Counted from the first letter of the stretch, positions 34,850-44,345 are shown. The stretch is 64,000 nt of DNA from Fulvivirga marina (GCF_016775155.1 NZ_JAEUGD010000061.1:1-64000), one strand, 5' to 3'. Program-made: numbers and translations. The notes: generated by a model from the sequence alone, not told the origin.

Positions 34850-35619
34850 TTTTGACCAAATAGTATTAGAGCATTGGCTGTTGTTTTTGCAGCTATTTCA
34901 TCTAATGGCATTTCTTTCAGAGTAGCCACTCGCTTAGCTATAACAGGAATGTAAGCTGGCTCATTTCTCTTACCCCGGTGCGGCACCGGCGCAAGATAAG
35001 GGCTATCAGTTTCAAGTAGAATATGATCAAGGCCTATATGAGGTATTACAGCATCTAACCCTCCATTTTTAAATGTGGCCACTCCTCCAAAACCCAGATA
35101 AAACCCTAGATCAATTATTTTCCTCGCCTGTTCGAGATCACCTGAAAAGCAATGAAAAACTCCTGTCAACTCATCATTTTTAACTGCCTCCAGCAATTCA
35201 ATAGTCTCATCAATAGACTCCCTACAATGAATTACTAGTGGCAACTTATACTCCTTAGCCCATTCTACCTGTATTTTAAAAGCTTCTTTTTGCTCTTCCC
35301 AATAGGTCTTATCCCAATACAGGTCAGTACCTATTTCACCTATGGCTACAAAATCTCTTTTTCCGAGCCATTCCTCTACTAGGTACAACTCTTTTTCAAA
35401 GCCCTTTTGTACTGAACATGGGTGCAGCCCCATCATTGAAAAACAGTTATTCGGGTACTTACTTTCCACTTCCATCATATCATCAATTGATGTATGATCT
35501 ATATTTGGCATGTAAATCCTGTTAACTCCATGCTCAAATGATCTCTCAAGGACATCACTCAAATCCTCTTTGAATTTATTGAGATAAATATGGGCGTGGC
35601 TGTCTACAAATTCGTTCAT
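34846..35619 (-). CDS. tatD: TatD-family metal-dependent hydrolase
   Basis: A 257-residue TIM-barrel DNase/phosphodiesterase. The metal ligands are visible: FVDSHAHIYL, GEIGTD, VIHCRES, VFHCFSGD and ETDSPYLAP. The family acts as a 3'-5' exonuclease, and some members process D-aminoacyl or RNA substrates. It is the first gene of a two-gene operon with ansA. Confidence 0.94.
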   Translation of the reverse strand: MNEFVDSHAHIYLNKFKEDLSDVLERSFEHGVNRIYMPNIDHTSIDDMMEVESKYPNNCFSMMGLHPCSVQKGFEKELYLVEEWLGKRDFVAIGEIGTDLYWDKTYWEEQKEAFKIQVEWAKEYKLPLVIHCRESIDETIELLEAVKNDELTGVFHCFSGDLEQARKIIDLGFYLGFGGVATFKNGGLDAVIPHIGLDHILLETDSPYLAPVPHRGKRNEPAYIPVIAKRVATLKEMPLDEIAAKTTANALILFGQK

Positions 35620-35669
35620 TCTACTTTATATAATTCATCCAACAAAAAAAGTCACAAGTCCGGCCAAAG

Positions 35670-36758
35670 TTAATATTTCCTACCTTTCCACCTGACTTTA
35701 GTTGGAATTAAAAAGTAAATTGAACTCAATAGGGATAAACCAAAAGCATAAAGGTCATAAAAGATCGTGGCAGTCCAATTAATTGATAATTTAAGTCGGT
35801 TATGAACGCTTGCAACAAAAAAGGTTTGAATAACTATTTTCAGTAATAAGATTACACCCCCAAAGTATAGATGAATGAATAATAAAGGTAGAATTGAAAA
35901 GTGGAAAAGAGCTTGAAAAGTTAACATACTAACTACCGGAACAGGAAGCTGCACTGCTCCAAACATCCACCTCTTTCGTTGATTGAGTAAATTTTTGACT
36001 CCTCTTATACTTTTTGTTCTAGCAAGCACATCTGGCTTCATCAACTGAACAAGGACAAAACCTTTATTTTTAACCTGCTTAAATAACTCAAAATCCTCAG
36101 TTATAGAAAAAGGAATATTTTCATACCCTCCCACACTCTCATAAGCTTCTTTTGTAACACACATATTGTTTCCTATAGCTGTTACCGGTTTCCCCAGATC
36201 AGTTATTACCTTGACCATACCAATAGCAAATAGCCAGTCTACATTTTGCAAACTATGGTCTTCAACGGCCGTTACACCATTGACAATACCGACACCAGGT
36301 TTCAAACCACACAACATGCCGACGATCCAATCTTTGTTTACTGCTATATCAGCATCTGTAATAAAATAAATATTGCCCCTAGCTTGCCTGGCCAGATGAG
36401 CCAGAACATTGGCCTTGCCTCGGGCATTGCCCAGGTTACCTGTAATTTCAACTACATGAATATGAGAGTAATTGTCAGCAAATTTCCGAGCTTCCCTCAA
36501 AGTATGATCTTCAGACGAATCATCTCCTATCCATATTTCAAGTTTATCCGCAGGGTAATTTAAATTCAGCAGAGCATTGATGCATCGCTTTATATTATGT
36601 TCTTCATTACGTGCTGCCACCAGCACCGACACTTTAGGGTAACTGGCAGCAGAGTAATTAAGCTCTTGGCGGCTCGTATACCAGAATAATATCAACAACA
36701 GATCTATTATTACAGTGATGACACATATAATTATTAAAATCACCGCTAGTCCATACAT
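35670..36758 (-). CDS. Membrane GT2-family glycosyltransferase
   Basis: A 362-residue processive-type glycosyltransferase. One helix lies at about 5-27. A GT-A domain follows with VSVLVAARNEEHNI, WIGDDSSEDHT and the DxD equivalent ITDADIAV. The acceptor-side ITEDFELFKQ and QRKRWMFG form the ED/Q..RW signature of cellulose/hyaluronan synthase-like enzymes. Three to four C-terminal helices end the protein. It overlaps the deacetylase gene by 13 bp; a synthase plus deacetylase suggests an N-acetylated, partly deacetylated polymer or a glycolipid. Confidence 0.9.
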   Translation of the reverse strand: MYGLAVILIIICVITVIIDLLLILFWYTSRQELNYSAASYPKVSVLVAARNEEHNIKRCINALLNLNYPADKLEIWIGDDSSEDHTLREARKFADNYSHIHVVEITGNLGNARGKANVLAHLARQARGNIYFITDADIAVNKDWIVGMLCGLKPGVGIVNGVTAVEDHSLQNVDWLFAIGMVKVITDLGKPVTAIGNNMCVTKEAYESVGGYENIPFSITEDFELFKQVKNKGFVLVQLMKPDVLARTKSIRGVKNLLNQRKRWMFGAVQLPVPVVSMLTFQALFHFSILPLLFIHLYFGGVILLLKIVIQTFFVASVHNRLKLSINWTATIFYDLYAFGLSLLSSIYFLIPTKVRWKGRKY

Positions 36759-37381
36759 AATGTTTTAAACTGGTACCCCAACTCATGAAAGTGTCTTACA
36801 AAAGCGGGTAATGCATACTTTACATTGGCCTCTGCTTTTAAGTTATCATGAAAGAGTACAATGGCACCATTTTTCGTTACCCTTACCGTTTGTTCTAAAC
36901 AGTCTGTCGGATTTATTTTGGGGCTGTAATCCCCTGAAAGCACATCCCACATTACGATTTGATAATCCTTTATTAACGAAGCAATTTGCTTTCTAGAAAT
37001 TTTACCATAGGGTGGACGTAATATTTTTTTCTGCTGCCCAAGGTTTTCTAACTCATTCTGGCATAGTTTCACATTTTCCAGATACTTTTCATGACTGGTC
37101 TTCCAGCCATTTAGATGATTAAAAGTATGGTTTGCAAGGGTATGTCCCCTGTTAATTACATTTTCTGCTATTTTTTTGTTTTTCTTAAGGTTTTCCCCCA
37201 CACAAAAAAAAGTTGCTTTAGCTTCAAATTGATCAAGGGTATCCAAAATAAAGTTAGTGAGTCCTGGTATGGGGCCATCATCAAAGGTAAGGTAAATAGT
37301 ATCTTGACTTCCTTTAGGCATATTCCAGGTTAGCTGAGGATAGAACCATCGAACTATAGCTGGAGTTTTATGAAAAAACAT
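36746..37381 (-). CDS. Polysaccharide deacetylase (NodB domain)
   Basis: A 211-residue carbohydrate esterase family 4 enzyme. Motif 1 is LTFDDGPIPG (catalytic and metal Asp), motif 2 is HTLANHTFNHLNG (metal His pair), motif 3 is RPPYGK and motif 5 is IVLFHDN. It removes N-acetyl groups from a GlcNAc-type polymer. I see no cleavable signal peptide, so it may act on the cytoplasmic or membrane face. It is coupled to the downstream glycosyltransferase. Confidence 0.92.
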   Translation of the reverse strand: MFFHKTPAIVRWFYPQLTWNMPKGSQDTIYLTFDDGPIPGLTNFILDTLDQFEAKATFFCVGENLKKNKKIAENVINRGHTLANHTFNHLNGWKTSHEKYLENVKLCQNELENLGQQKKILRPPYGKISRKQIASLIKDYQIVMWDVLSGDYSPKINPTDCLEQTVRVTKNGAIVLFHDNLKAEANVKYALPAFVRHFHELGYQFKTLCMD

Positions 37382-37382
37382 A

Positions 37383-38603
37383 TTAAGGCTCTATTTTACA
37401 CGATAACATCGTGATATCATCTTTATAACCATTTCTACCCTTAAAACCATCAAGATCAATAATAATATCCTGATGTATTCTTTTAAGGTCTTTATTTCTG
37501 TTTTTACTAAAATAATCAAGCAACTTCTGCATACCAAACTCATCCCCACTTTCATTTTCTGTTTCAGTAACACCATCCGTATAGCAGAAAAGCAGAAAAT
37601 CATCCAAATCAGTTATAAACCCTTCATTGATAAAAGGTAAAGGGTGTAAAGCACCCAAAACAGTAGAACCCTCTTCCAACAATTGAATCTCCCCTTTTCT
37701 GTTTACAAGCAATGGGGGGTTATGCCCTGAATTTACATATACCAGGGTTTTCAACTGGTGATCATAGATACCAAGGAAGCAAGTGATAAATTTCTCACCT
37801 TTAGCATTTTCAAGCACATGATAGTTAAGCTCCTCAATAATCTCCTTGATATTTGGAGTTTGTCTCACCAAAGTCCTTAATGAAGCCTGAAAATTAGACA
37901 TCATCAAAGCTGCAGGAATACCTTTACCAGAAACATCTGCAATACAGATAAGAAACTGATTTTTATTGATAGGGATATAGTCGTAATAATCACCCCCCAC
38001 CCTGTCGTGAGGCAGGTAGCTAGCTTCAATTTTCAGCCTTAGCCCATAGGGCAGACTTTCGGGAAACAGGAACTGCTGAACATCGCTGGCAATCTCAAGT
38101 TCCTTCCTAAGAGCCTCCTGCTCAAGCTGCTTTCGAGCCAGTTTTTTATTCTCTATAGCAACAATGATTATATTGCTCAAAGCCTGTATGAACCGCATGC
38201 CACTTTTCCTAACATCTTCATCCTCCTCATCCAGATCACCAACAAAAACCAAGGCCAATATTGAAGTCTTATGAGATATAGGCACAACACAATCGAACTC
38301 ATCAAAGACATCTCCCCGTTCTTTTATTATGGGCGTTATTGAGGTATTTCTGGCAAATTCCACATCCAAATCTGTTGCAAAACAGTCCATTTCTGTACCA
38401 TAATTCACCTTGCACTCCCACTTTTCATCCAAAACATAAAGTGCAAGCCGCTTGATATTCAGGTTGGCTCTTAACGTGAAATCATATATTTTATATAGAG
38501 AAGATTCAGGAAGATTATTGTTAATAGCCTGAGTAATCTCCAAAAGAGCATTCAGCTCCAGTTCCTTTAAATTATACTTGTTTTGTAACGACAATGTCTC
38601 CAT
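37383..38603 (-). CDS. GAF-SpoIIE (PP2C-type) serine phosphatase
   Basis: A 406-residue signalling phosphatase. The N-terminal about 15-165 is GAF-like, followed by a short helical linker (RKQLEQEALRKELEIASDVQ). The SpoIIE/PPM domain fills about 175-405, with metal-binding motifs DRVGGDYYDY, ADVSGKGIPAALMM, SGHNPP, and FCYTDGVTE. Relatives such as RsbU control anti-sigma antagonists. No STAS or anti-sigma gene is adjacent; it is placed between glycosyltransferase genes, with a 1-bp gap before the deacetylase gene, so it may regulate glycan production post-translationally. Confidence 0.9.
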   Translation of the reverse strand: METLSLQNKYNLKELELNALLEITQAINNNLPESSLYKIYDFTLRANLNIKRLALYVLDEKWECKVNYGTEMDCFATDLDVEFARNTSITPIIKERGDVFDEFDCVVPISHKTSILALVFVGDLDEEDEDVRKSGMRFIQALSNIIIVAIENKKLARKQLEQEALRKELEIASDVQQFLFPESLPYGLRLKIEASYLPHDRVGGDYYDYIPINKNQFLICIADVSGKGIPAALMMSNFQASLRTLVRQTPNIKEIIEELNYHVLENAKGEKFITCFLGIYDHQLKTLVYVNSGHNPPLLVNRKGEIQLLEEGSTVLGALHPLPFINEGFITDLDDFLLFCYTDGVTETENESGDEFGMQKLLDYFSKNRNKDLKRIHQDIIIDLDGFKGRNGYKDDITMLSCKIEP

Positions 38604-38657
38604 AAGAAATCAACCTGCACACCTGATACAATATAATAAATATTTGAAAAAGTTAGG

Positions 38658-39767
38658 CTAATGTTTCCTCCCTTTCCACCTGTACTCGCCAAAGTTAGCA
38701 GCTATTCCGAATATTACTACATAAATTGGATAGGTAAATTGCAAGAAAGCAAAAAGAAAAAGGTTAAGCCTTTTATCAAGAAAATTTAAAACTTTATATA
38801 GAAAATAAGCCTCCAATATCATTTTAAAGAACACTACCCCTAACAAGAACCTATAACTTTTCAAATCAAGTATCAATAGCATCAGGGCAAGTATAAACGA
38901 CATATTAAACACTAAAACAAATGCTGCCAGCAAAGTAGTTTTCTTGCTAGAGTAAAACTTCCACTTGCTGGCCCACCGCTTACGCTGTTGAAAAAAATTG
39001 CTCCAATGCGCGTGTGCCAGTGTTCGAACAACTGCATCCTTAGACCTATTAAAATAAACTTTACCTCTGAATACCTCCCAAAACTTATGCATCAAAAACT
39101 CATCATCGCCACTTGGTATTTGCTCATTGCCTTTATACCCTCCCACCTTAAAAAAAGATGCTTTAAGAAAAGAAAGGTTAGCTCCATTGCACATGTTAGG
39201 AATTCCCAATGCTAAACTGGCTGCACCTGTACCAATCAAACTGGCAAATTCAATGGTTTGTAATCTTTCAAAAAAAGTAGTACCCCTTTCAAAAGTGACT
39301 GGCCCTGTAACCATATGGGCATCGGTACTTTCATAATAACTAGCAATACTCATTAGCCAATCCTCTCCCATGCTACAATCTGCATCAGTCGTGACAATCA
39401 CAGAACCTTTCGATGACTGTATACCTCTTAACAATGCCTGCTTTTTACCAAACTCCGCTTCTAAATGTAAAAGGGACCACGACTGTACTTTTGGCACAAA
39501 CTCGTTAATAATTTCAACTGACAAATCATCTGAGTGATCATTAACAAGAATAACCTCATAGGAGTCGCCAGGAAAGTTTTGACTTTGCAGGCTATTTAGC
39601 AATCTCCTCAGGTTAGTTTGTTCATTTCTAAAGGGTACAATTACAGAGTAATGATGATTCAACTTATCAACATAGGTGGGAATACTTTTATTATGTACCC
39701 AACCAACATTCAGCACTACAAGCAATAGACAATAGACGGAAACAATAATAATTAAAACTACACTCAT
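38658..39767 (-). CDS. Membrane GT2-family glycosyltransferase
   Basis: A 369-residue relative of the glycosyltransferase at 35670-36758. It has an N-terminal helix, YSVIVPFRNEQTNL, VILVNDHSDD, TTDADCSMG, SGDDEFLM and QQRKRWASKW, then three C-terminal helices. The two share the QRKRW motif and the C-terminal FRWKGRK-like end (EYRWKGRKH versus KVRWKGRKY), so they are paralogues within the cluster. Its start overlaps the flippase-like gene's stop by 4 bp (ATGA). Confidence 0.9.
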   Translation of the reverse strand: MSVVLIIIVSVYCLLLVVLNVGWVHNKSIPTYVDKLNHHYSVIVPFRNEQTNLRRLLNSLQSQNFPGDSYEVILVNDHSDDLSVEIINEFVPKVQSWSLLHLEAEFGKKQALLRGIQSSKGSVIVTTDADCSMGEDWLMSIASYYESTDAHMVTGPVTFERGTTFFERLQTIEFASLIGTGAASLALGIPNMCNGANLSFLKASFFKVGGYKGNEQIPSGDDEFLMHKFWEVFRGKVYFNRSKDAVVRTLAHAHWSNFFQQRKRWASKWKFYSSKKTTLLAAFVLVFNMSFILALMLLILDLKSYRFLLGVVFFKMILEAYFLYKVLNFLDKRLNLFLFAFLQFTYPIYVVIFGIAANFGEYRWKGRKH

Positions 39768-40726
39768 TTTGCCTTTAACCTCATTTTTAAGGTAAGTGGA
39801 GCTCCAATAATAGTTGGCACCAATATATTAATCAGCCATAAAGTTAAACTGGCACTTACAACAGCCATAAGGTCAACCTGATATTTCTCATAAAAATAAA
39901 TAGCTGAGAACTCCCTTACACCAAGATCGCTAAGAAAGTTAAAAGTGGGTAAAATTGACTTAGACAGAAATATCCAGGTTACTCCGGCAATATTTAGATC
40001 AAGACCAATCCCCGGCAAGAACAGAGCTAATATCACTCCAAACTGAAGTGCAAAAACAAAATAACGAAAGATTGACAACAATAAGACCTTAACAACCTCT
40101 ACAAACGAATACATATTGATAATACCAAAATAATAAATAAGCTTGTTTTTAAATTTCTCAGGCATCACGCCCTCTATTAACCGATAGCCATTATGATAAA
40201 TCAAAAGTATTGTCCCACCTGCTACTAACGCTAAAAAAACATAAACCCACATTGCAGTGGCAGAAATGTAATATAAACCTAAGGTGCCAAATAGTGCAGT
40301 TGGAACCATCTGGCAAAACCGTCCTAACATGATAGCTCCAATATACCGTCCCCTATTAGGATTACCAGCCTGCATCACCCGACCAAAATAATCCCCCAAG
40401 CCATGTGGCGTCATAAAACTAAGGCTTAAACCGGTAAGCACTCCTTTGATAGCACTGAGGAATGACATTTTAGCCAAGGGTTTCACAAGCACCATCCACT
40501 TTACCGCTTCTATTCCCCAATTCACAAACATTAGTCCCATTACAACTACCAACCATTCAACGTTATTATGAAGTATGGTTTGAATATACCTCCTGGTGGT
40601 TTCTGCCGAATCTCTACTACCCTGAAGCTTTAAGTAAATAAATGAAATTAACAGTATCAGAATAACCGCTTTAAGAATCGGCCATAATGCTCGTTTATAG
40701 AAAGAAGTTTTTATTAGATCAGGCAT
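39764..40726 (-). CDS. LPG-synthase-type flippase-domain membrane protein
   Basis: A 320-residue polytopic protein of the YbhN/UPF0104 (lysylphosphatidylglycerol synthase TM) family, with about eight helices and the motif SFMTPHGLGDYFGR near the start of the conserved region. I start it at the ATG at 40726 (MPDLIKTSFYKRA); the open frame runs 27 codons further but that part overlaps ruvC on the other strand. Members flip or transport lipid-linked material. It is first of the operon with glycosyltransferase 38658-39767. Confidence 0.82.
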   Translation of the reverse strand: MPDLIKTSFYKRALWPILKAVILILLISFIYLKLQGSRDSAETTRRYIQTILHNNVEWLVVVMGLMFVNWGIEAVKWMVLVKPLAKMSFLSAIKGVLTGLSLSFMTPHGLGDYFGRVMQAGNPNRGRYIGAIMLGRFCQMVPTALFGTLGLYYISATAMWVYVFLALVAGGTILLIYHNGYRLIEGVMPEKFKNKLIYYFGIINMYSFVEVVKVLLLSIFRYFVFALQFGVILALFLPGIGLDLNIAGVTWIFLSKSILPTFNFLSDLGVREFSAIYFYEKYQVDLMAVVSASLTLWLINILVPTIIGAPLTLKMRLKAK

Positions 40727-40743
40727 ATTTATAAATTGCACGA

Positions 40744-41313
40744 GTGGGCAAAATAGACAAAAAACCTCAAACTGAGAGGATAATTTTAGGGTTAGATCCG
40801 GGAACAAGTGTAATGGGTTATGGACTTATTTCGGTAAAAGGTCAGAAAATAAGTTTAATCCAGTTTGGAGTTATCCACCTCAGCAAATATTCAGGACATG
40901 AGTTAAAACTCAAAAAGATTTTTGATCGTGTTTCAAGTCTTATAGAGGAGTACCACCCTGACGAAGTAGCATTAGAGGCTCCGTTTTATGGCAAAAATGT
41001 TCAGTCCATGCTAAAGTTGGGACGTGCTCAAGGTGTAGCTATGGCCGCAGCACTATCTAGAGGTATACCCATTGCCGAGTATGCTCCAAAAAAGGTAAAA
41101 CAATCTGTAACCAGTAATGGAAATGCCTCAAAAGAACAGGTTGCCAACATGCTCATGTCTCTCCTAAAGTTTAAAGAAGCCCCGAAACTGCTCGATGCTA
41201 CCGATGCTTTAGCGGTGGCCGTTTGTCATCATTTCCAGAAAGGTGTTACGCAAACAAAATCTTCTAAAAGCTGGGATGCTTTTATAACTGAAAATCCGGG
41301 AAGGGTGAAGTGA
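40744..41313 (+). CDS. ruvC: Holliday junction resolvase RuvC
   Basis: A 189-residue endonuclease that cuts Holliday junctions with RuvAB. It has the acidic quartet: Asp in ILGLDPGTSVMGYG, Glu in VALEAPFYGKN, and the pair in DATDALAVAVCHH. The start is GTG; no ATG exists upstream in frame without entering the divergent gene, which begins only 17 bp away. It is not next to ruvA or ruvB. The last 20 residues are a Lys/Ser tail. Confidence 0.95.
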   Translation: MGKIDKKPQTERIILGLDPGTSVMGYGLISVKGQKISLIQFGVIHLSKYSGHELKLKKIFDRVSSLIEEYHPDEVALEAPFYGKNVQSMLKLGRAQGVAMAAALSRGIPIAEYAPKKVKQSVTSNGNASKEQVANMLMSLLKFKEAPKLLDATDALAVAVCHHFQKGVTQTKSSKSWDAFITENPGRVK

Positions 41314-41315
41314 CA

Positions 41316-41609
41316 CTACTTGGCTAATATACTATCAATTTCCTCCTTTACTACAGTAGGAGGAAATTCTCCATCTTTTATTTTTGATATCACCAATTTA
41401 ACAACATCAACTGCGTGTCTTCGCTTGACAAAGCCCAAAGTCCCTTTAACACCTGGTCTAAATTCTTGTATAATTAAGGGCTTTTTTTCTTTGAAAATCG
41501 TGTACCCATAGGTGCCATCTGAATTCGTAAGGATTTCATAATAAAAACCCTCTAAATTAGAGGCATCTTGATTTTTTTCTTGCTTTTGCTTACATGCAAT
41601 CAAAAACAA
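41316..41609 (-). pseudogene. DUF4907-type lipoprotein lacking a start codon
   Basis: An open frame of about 97 residues with DUF4907-like features (YYEILTNSDGTYGYTIFK, PLIIQEFRPGVKG, DVVKLVISKIKDG). The lipobox LIAC sits at the very front. Upstream in frame are only about eight hydrophobic codons before a TAG at 41631-41633 and no ATG; the only start choice is TTG at 41607-41609, three codons before the Cys, too short for a signal peptide. So the 5' end is probably damaged. It immediately follows the broken kelch gene, its usual neighbour. A frameshift in the signal region is the likely cause. Confidence 0.6.
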
Positions 41610-41635
41610 AATACAAAACGCAAATAGATACTATA

Positions 41636-42514
41636 TTACTCCGGAATAAATTCAGAAAAGTCATTAAGTCCTAACCCCTGTGAGGTTTCCAATCCACACC
41701 CGACAAAAGCAGACCCATTAATTGTGAAAACACCTGTTTGTGTACGACCAACACCTGGAAACTGAGCAGCTCCCTTCCACGTGTCAGTTTCATTATCATA
41801 CCTCCAAAGGTCGTTATAGTAAGATTTAGATCTGCTTGTTGAGCCAAGCCCAATATACCCATCTCCCCTCAAACCAAAAGCTATCAGCCTGCTCCTTCCA
41901 TCCGCCGGAAAATCAGACTTCCAGGTCCAATTATCACTCTCAACATCATATTCCCACAAATCACCCAATGGAGTTGTTCCAAAGCCACATCCAATATATG
42001 CCTTTCCGCCAACAACAAATGCAACCGTAGCATTCCTCACTCCTCCATCAAAATCAGACTGTTAGATCCAACTGTTAGATGTTGGATTATATTTCCACAT
42101 ATCCGAGTAGCCCATACTGGTTACTGTATTGGACTGAACCCCTAGCCCCACGTAAGCCTCATCGTTTAGAACAAAGGCACTAGCAGATCTCCTTCCTACG
42201 CCAGGAAAATCCGCTTTTTGTGCCCATGTATCTGTTTCAGGATTATACTTCCATAAATCCACCAAATATTTTCCACCAGTTTGTACAGAACCAGAAATTC
42301 CAGTTGATATATATCCTCTGCCCCCAATAGAAAAAGCCACATGCCCTGATCGAACTTTAGTCATTCCTGTTTTAGCTCTCCACCCAACATAAATATTGTC
42401 GCCATAAACAGTATCAACAACATCAACATAAAGAGTATCAACTGTAGGGGTGGGATCTCCCACATCATCTAAATTACACGAGAAGAAAGAATAGGAAGAG
42501 ACTATATTTTCAAA
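41636..42514 (-). pseudogene. Kelch-repeat lipoprotein with internal stop
   Basis: A kelch beta-propeller gene read as two pieces in the same frame, 42463-42062 and 42040-41636, parted by one TAA at 42062-42064. Repeats such as DLWKYNPETDTWAQKADFPG, DMWKYNPTSNSW and DLWEYDVESDNWTWKSDFP line up. At the stop, W-I-stop-Q-S-D-F matches W-A-Q-K-A-D-F, so the TAA replaces a Gln codon, a single C-to-T change from CAA. The 5' end is also damaged: an FFSC lipobox-like site is preceded by about 12 codons with no ATG and then a stop at 42515-42517. Downstream sits the damaged DUF4907 gene. Confidence 0.8.
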
Positions 42515-42618
42515 TTATATCAATTTTACACTTTTTTAAAAAATGCAAGGTTAATCCAACTACTTCTTAAATCCAAAAAAAGATATTATCAACATGATAT
42601 AGTTCACTGATCTATATT

Positions 42619-42626
42619 TAACTTTG
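42619..42626 (+). promoter_or_regulatory. -7 box (TAACTTTG) before the glycan operon
   Basis: An exact TAnnTTTG match 26 bp before the TTG start at 42652, in the AT-rich gap after the kelch pseudogene. No clear -33 element. Confidence 0.4.
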
Positions 42627-42651
42627 AATTTCACCAAGTAGATATTCTGAT

Positions 42652-43575
42652 TTGTATCGTTTAATTAGAACACTTGCAAAATATTCATATCCAATTTTAA
42701 AATTATTGGAAGCCTGCTATCCTGATAAAAAAGCAACGGAATGTCATCCAATTTTTATTATTGGTGCTCCACGAACAGGAAGTACATTATTGTATCAATT
42801 ACTAACCAATAACACAGAGGTTATCTACATAAGCAACTTCGTTAACCTTTTTCACAGAAACCTTTTTGCTGGTTTTGTACTGAATGGCTTATTACTAAAA
42901 GGTCACCGAAGGATTCATAACTCCTTCTCATCCGATTTCGGAAATACATTAAAGAGTGGCTGGAATGCACCAAGTGAATCAGGAAATTTTTGGTATAACT
43001 GGCTCAGCAAAACCAATGATTATGAGGAGAATAATAACATCAGTCAAAAAAAAATAAACCGGCTGCAAAAATTATTCAACAGAGTAATGGCTTTGTATGA
43101 AAGGCCCATTGTGTTTAAAAACTTAAACAATAGCCAAAGATTGCCTCTGATATCAAAAATTGATCCTCAAAGCAAAATCATCTGGATCAAACGTGACCAT
43201 GTATATAATGCACAATCAATTATTTTGGCTAGACAGAAATACAATGTTTCTCCTAACGAAATTTGGTCCGTTCACCCCAAAGGACTAAGTCCGGATGATT
43301 GCAGTAATGAGTTTGAATTAGTTGCTAATCAAATTAAGCTGATTGAAGAAAAAATCAGAGAAGATTTAAAACTGTTCCCTGAAGAAAATACATTGACTAT
43401 TAATTATGAGAATTTAGAAGATATGCTTCCTGATATTCTTCAATTCTGTGGCATTAAATTGGATTCTTTAAACATGTTAAGGCCTCACATCAAAACGAAG
43501 AACAGTCAAAGGCTATCTTCAGAAGATTGGAATAGGCTGCAAATAGAAATACAATCATTATCTTTGCCGCAATGA
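42652..43575 (+). CDS. Sulfotransferase-family protein
   Basis: A 307-residue PAPS-dependent sulfotransferase-like protein. The 5'-phosphosulfate loop is IIGAPRTGSTLLYQLL (about 37-50). The 3'-phosphate region is less clear, perhaps IIWIKRDHVYNAQS (about 178). Sulfation of an exported glycan would fit the operon. The start is TTG; no ATG precedes it in frame and the next Met is near residue 140. It overlaps the methyltransferase start by 4 bp (ATGA). Confidence 0.8.
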   Translation: MYRLIRTLAKYSYPILKLLEACYPDKKATECHPIFIIGAPRTGSTLLYQLLTNNTEVIYISNFVNLFHRNLFAGFVLNGLLLKGHRRIHNSFSSDFGNTLKSGWNAPSESGNFWYNWLSKTNDYEENNNISQKKINRLQKLFNRVMALYERPIVFKNLNNSQRLPLISKIDPQSKIIWIKRDHVYNAQSIILARQKYNVSPNEIWSVHPKGLSPDDCSNEFELVANQIKLIEEKIREDLKLFPEENTLTINYENLEDMLPDILQFCGIKLDSLNMLRPHIKTKNSQRLSSEDWNRLQIEIQSLSLPQ

Positions 43576-44345
43576 GTAATTATGCGCAAAGAACATATGA
43601 AGAAATCATCGACATCAAGGATGATAAAAAGGTTAAAGTAATAAAACAGCTCATTCCCAAGGATGTAAAAACAATTGTTGATATTGGGTGCGGAAATGGT
43701 CTTATAACAAACCAGTTAGCGGCTACATATGACATTCTGGGTGTGGATATAAACCCAACGAAGTTAAAGCATGTCAAAACTAAAACGTTAGAATCTTCCT
43801 GTAACAAAATCGAATTACCAGACAAATCATTTGACTTAGTATTCTCAAGTGAATTACTTGAACACCTACCAGAACAGCTCTTACGTGAGACACTCTCAGA
43901 ATTTGAACGACTCTCAAAAAAATACATTCTTATCACGGTCCCCAATAAAGAAAGCTTAATCAAGCTGATGGTTAAGTGTGACTCTTGCAAAAAATTATAC
44001 CATAAAAACGGTCATTTACATAGCTTTGACTTCAAAACGCTGGATGTCATGTTCACTGATTTCAGGATCTTAGAAAAGATGGAATTTGGACCTTTGATTA
44101 GAGCTTATAATAATATTCTGGGCAAAACAAAGCACGCTCTAACCCCTGCATCAAGCTGGATTCCTAAATTTTGGAGTAAAAAACAGGGAATAAGCTATAC
44201 ATACTGTCTTCATTGCGGAAAAAAGAATGAGACAAAACACCGCTTCCATCCTATAGCTTTTGGGCTTGATATGATTAATTTAGCACTTTCAAAAAAGAAT
44301 AAAAGCCAATTGATTGCACTGTTTGAAAGAAAAAGTGGTGAGTAA
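43572..44345 (+). CDS. Class I SAM methyltransferase with Cys-rich insert
   Basis: A 257-residue methyltransferase. Motif I is IVDIGCGNG (about 35-43), motif II ILGVDINP, and ELPDKSFDLVFSSELLEHLPE is typical of family 11. Two CxxC pairs (CDSCKKLYHKNGHLH near 137 and CLHCGKK near 220) form a probable zinc site. This layout recurs in methyltransferases of surface glycan loci. It is cotranscribed between the sulfotransferase and GNAT genes. Confidence 0.85.
   Translation: MSNYAQRTYEEIIDIKDDKKVKVIKQLIPKDVKTIVDIGCGNGLITNQLAATYDILGVDINPTKLKHVKTKTLESSCNKIELPDKSFDLVFSSELLEHLPEQLLRETLSEFERLSKKYILITVPNKESLIKLMVKCDSCKKLYHKNGHLHSFDFKTLDVMFTDFRILEKMEFGPLIRAYNNILGKTKHALTPASSWIPKFWSKKQGISYTYCLHCGKKNETKHRFHPIAFGLDMINLALSKKNKSQLIALFERKSGE

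Noticed and set aside
41636-42463. Reading the kelch gene as two separate small genes
   Set aside because: Both parts are in the same frame and the repeat pattern continues across one stop codon, so one broken gene is the simpler reading.
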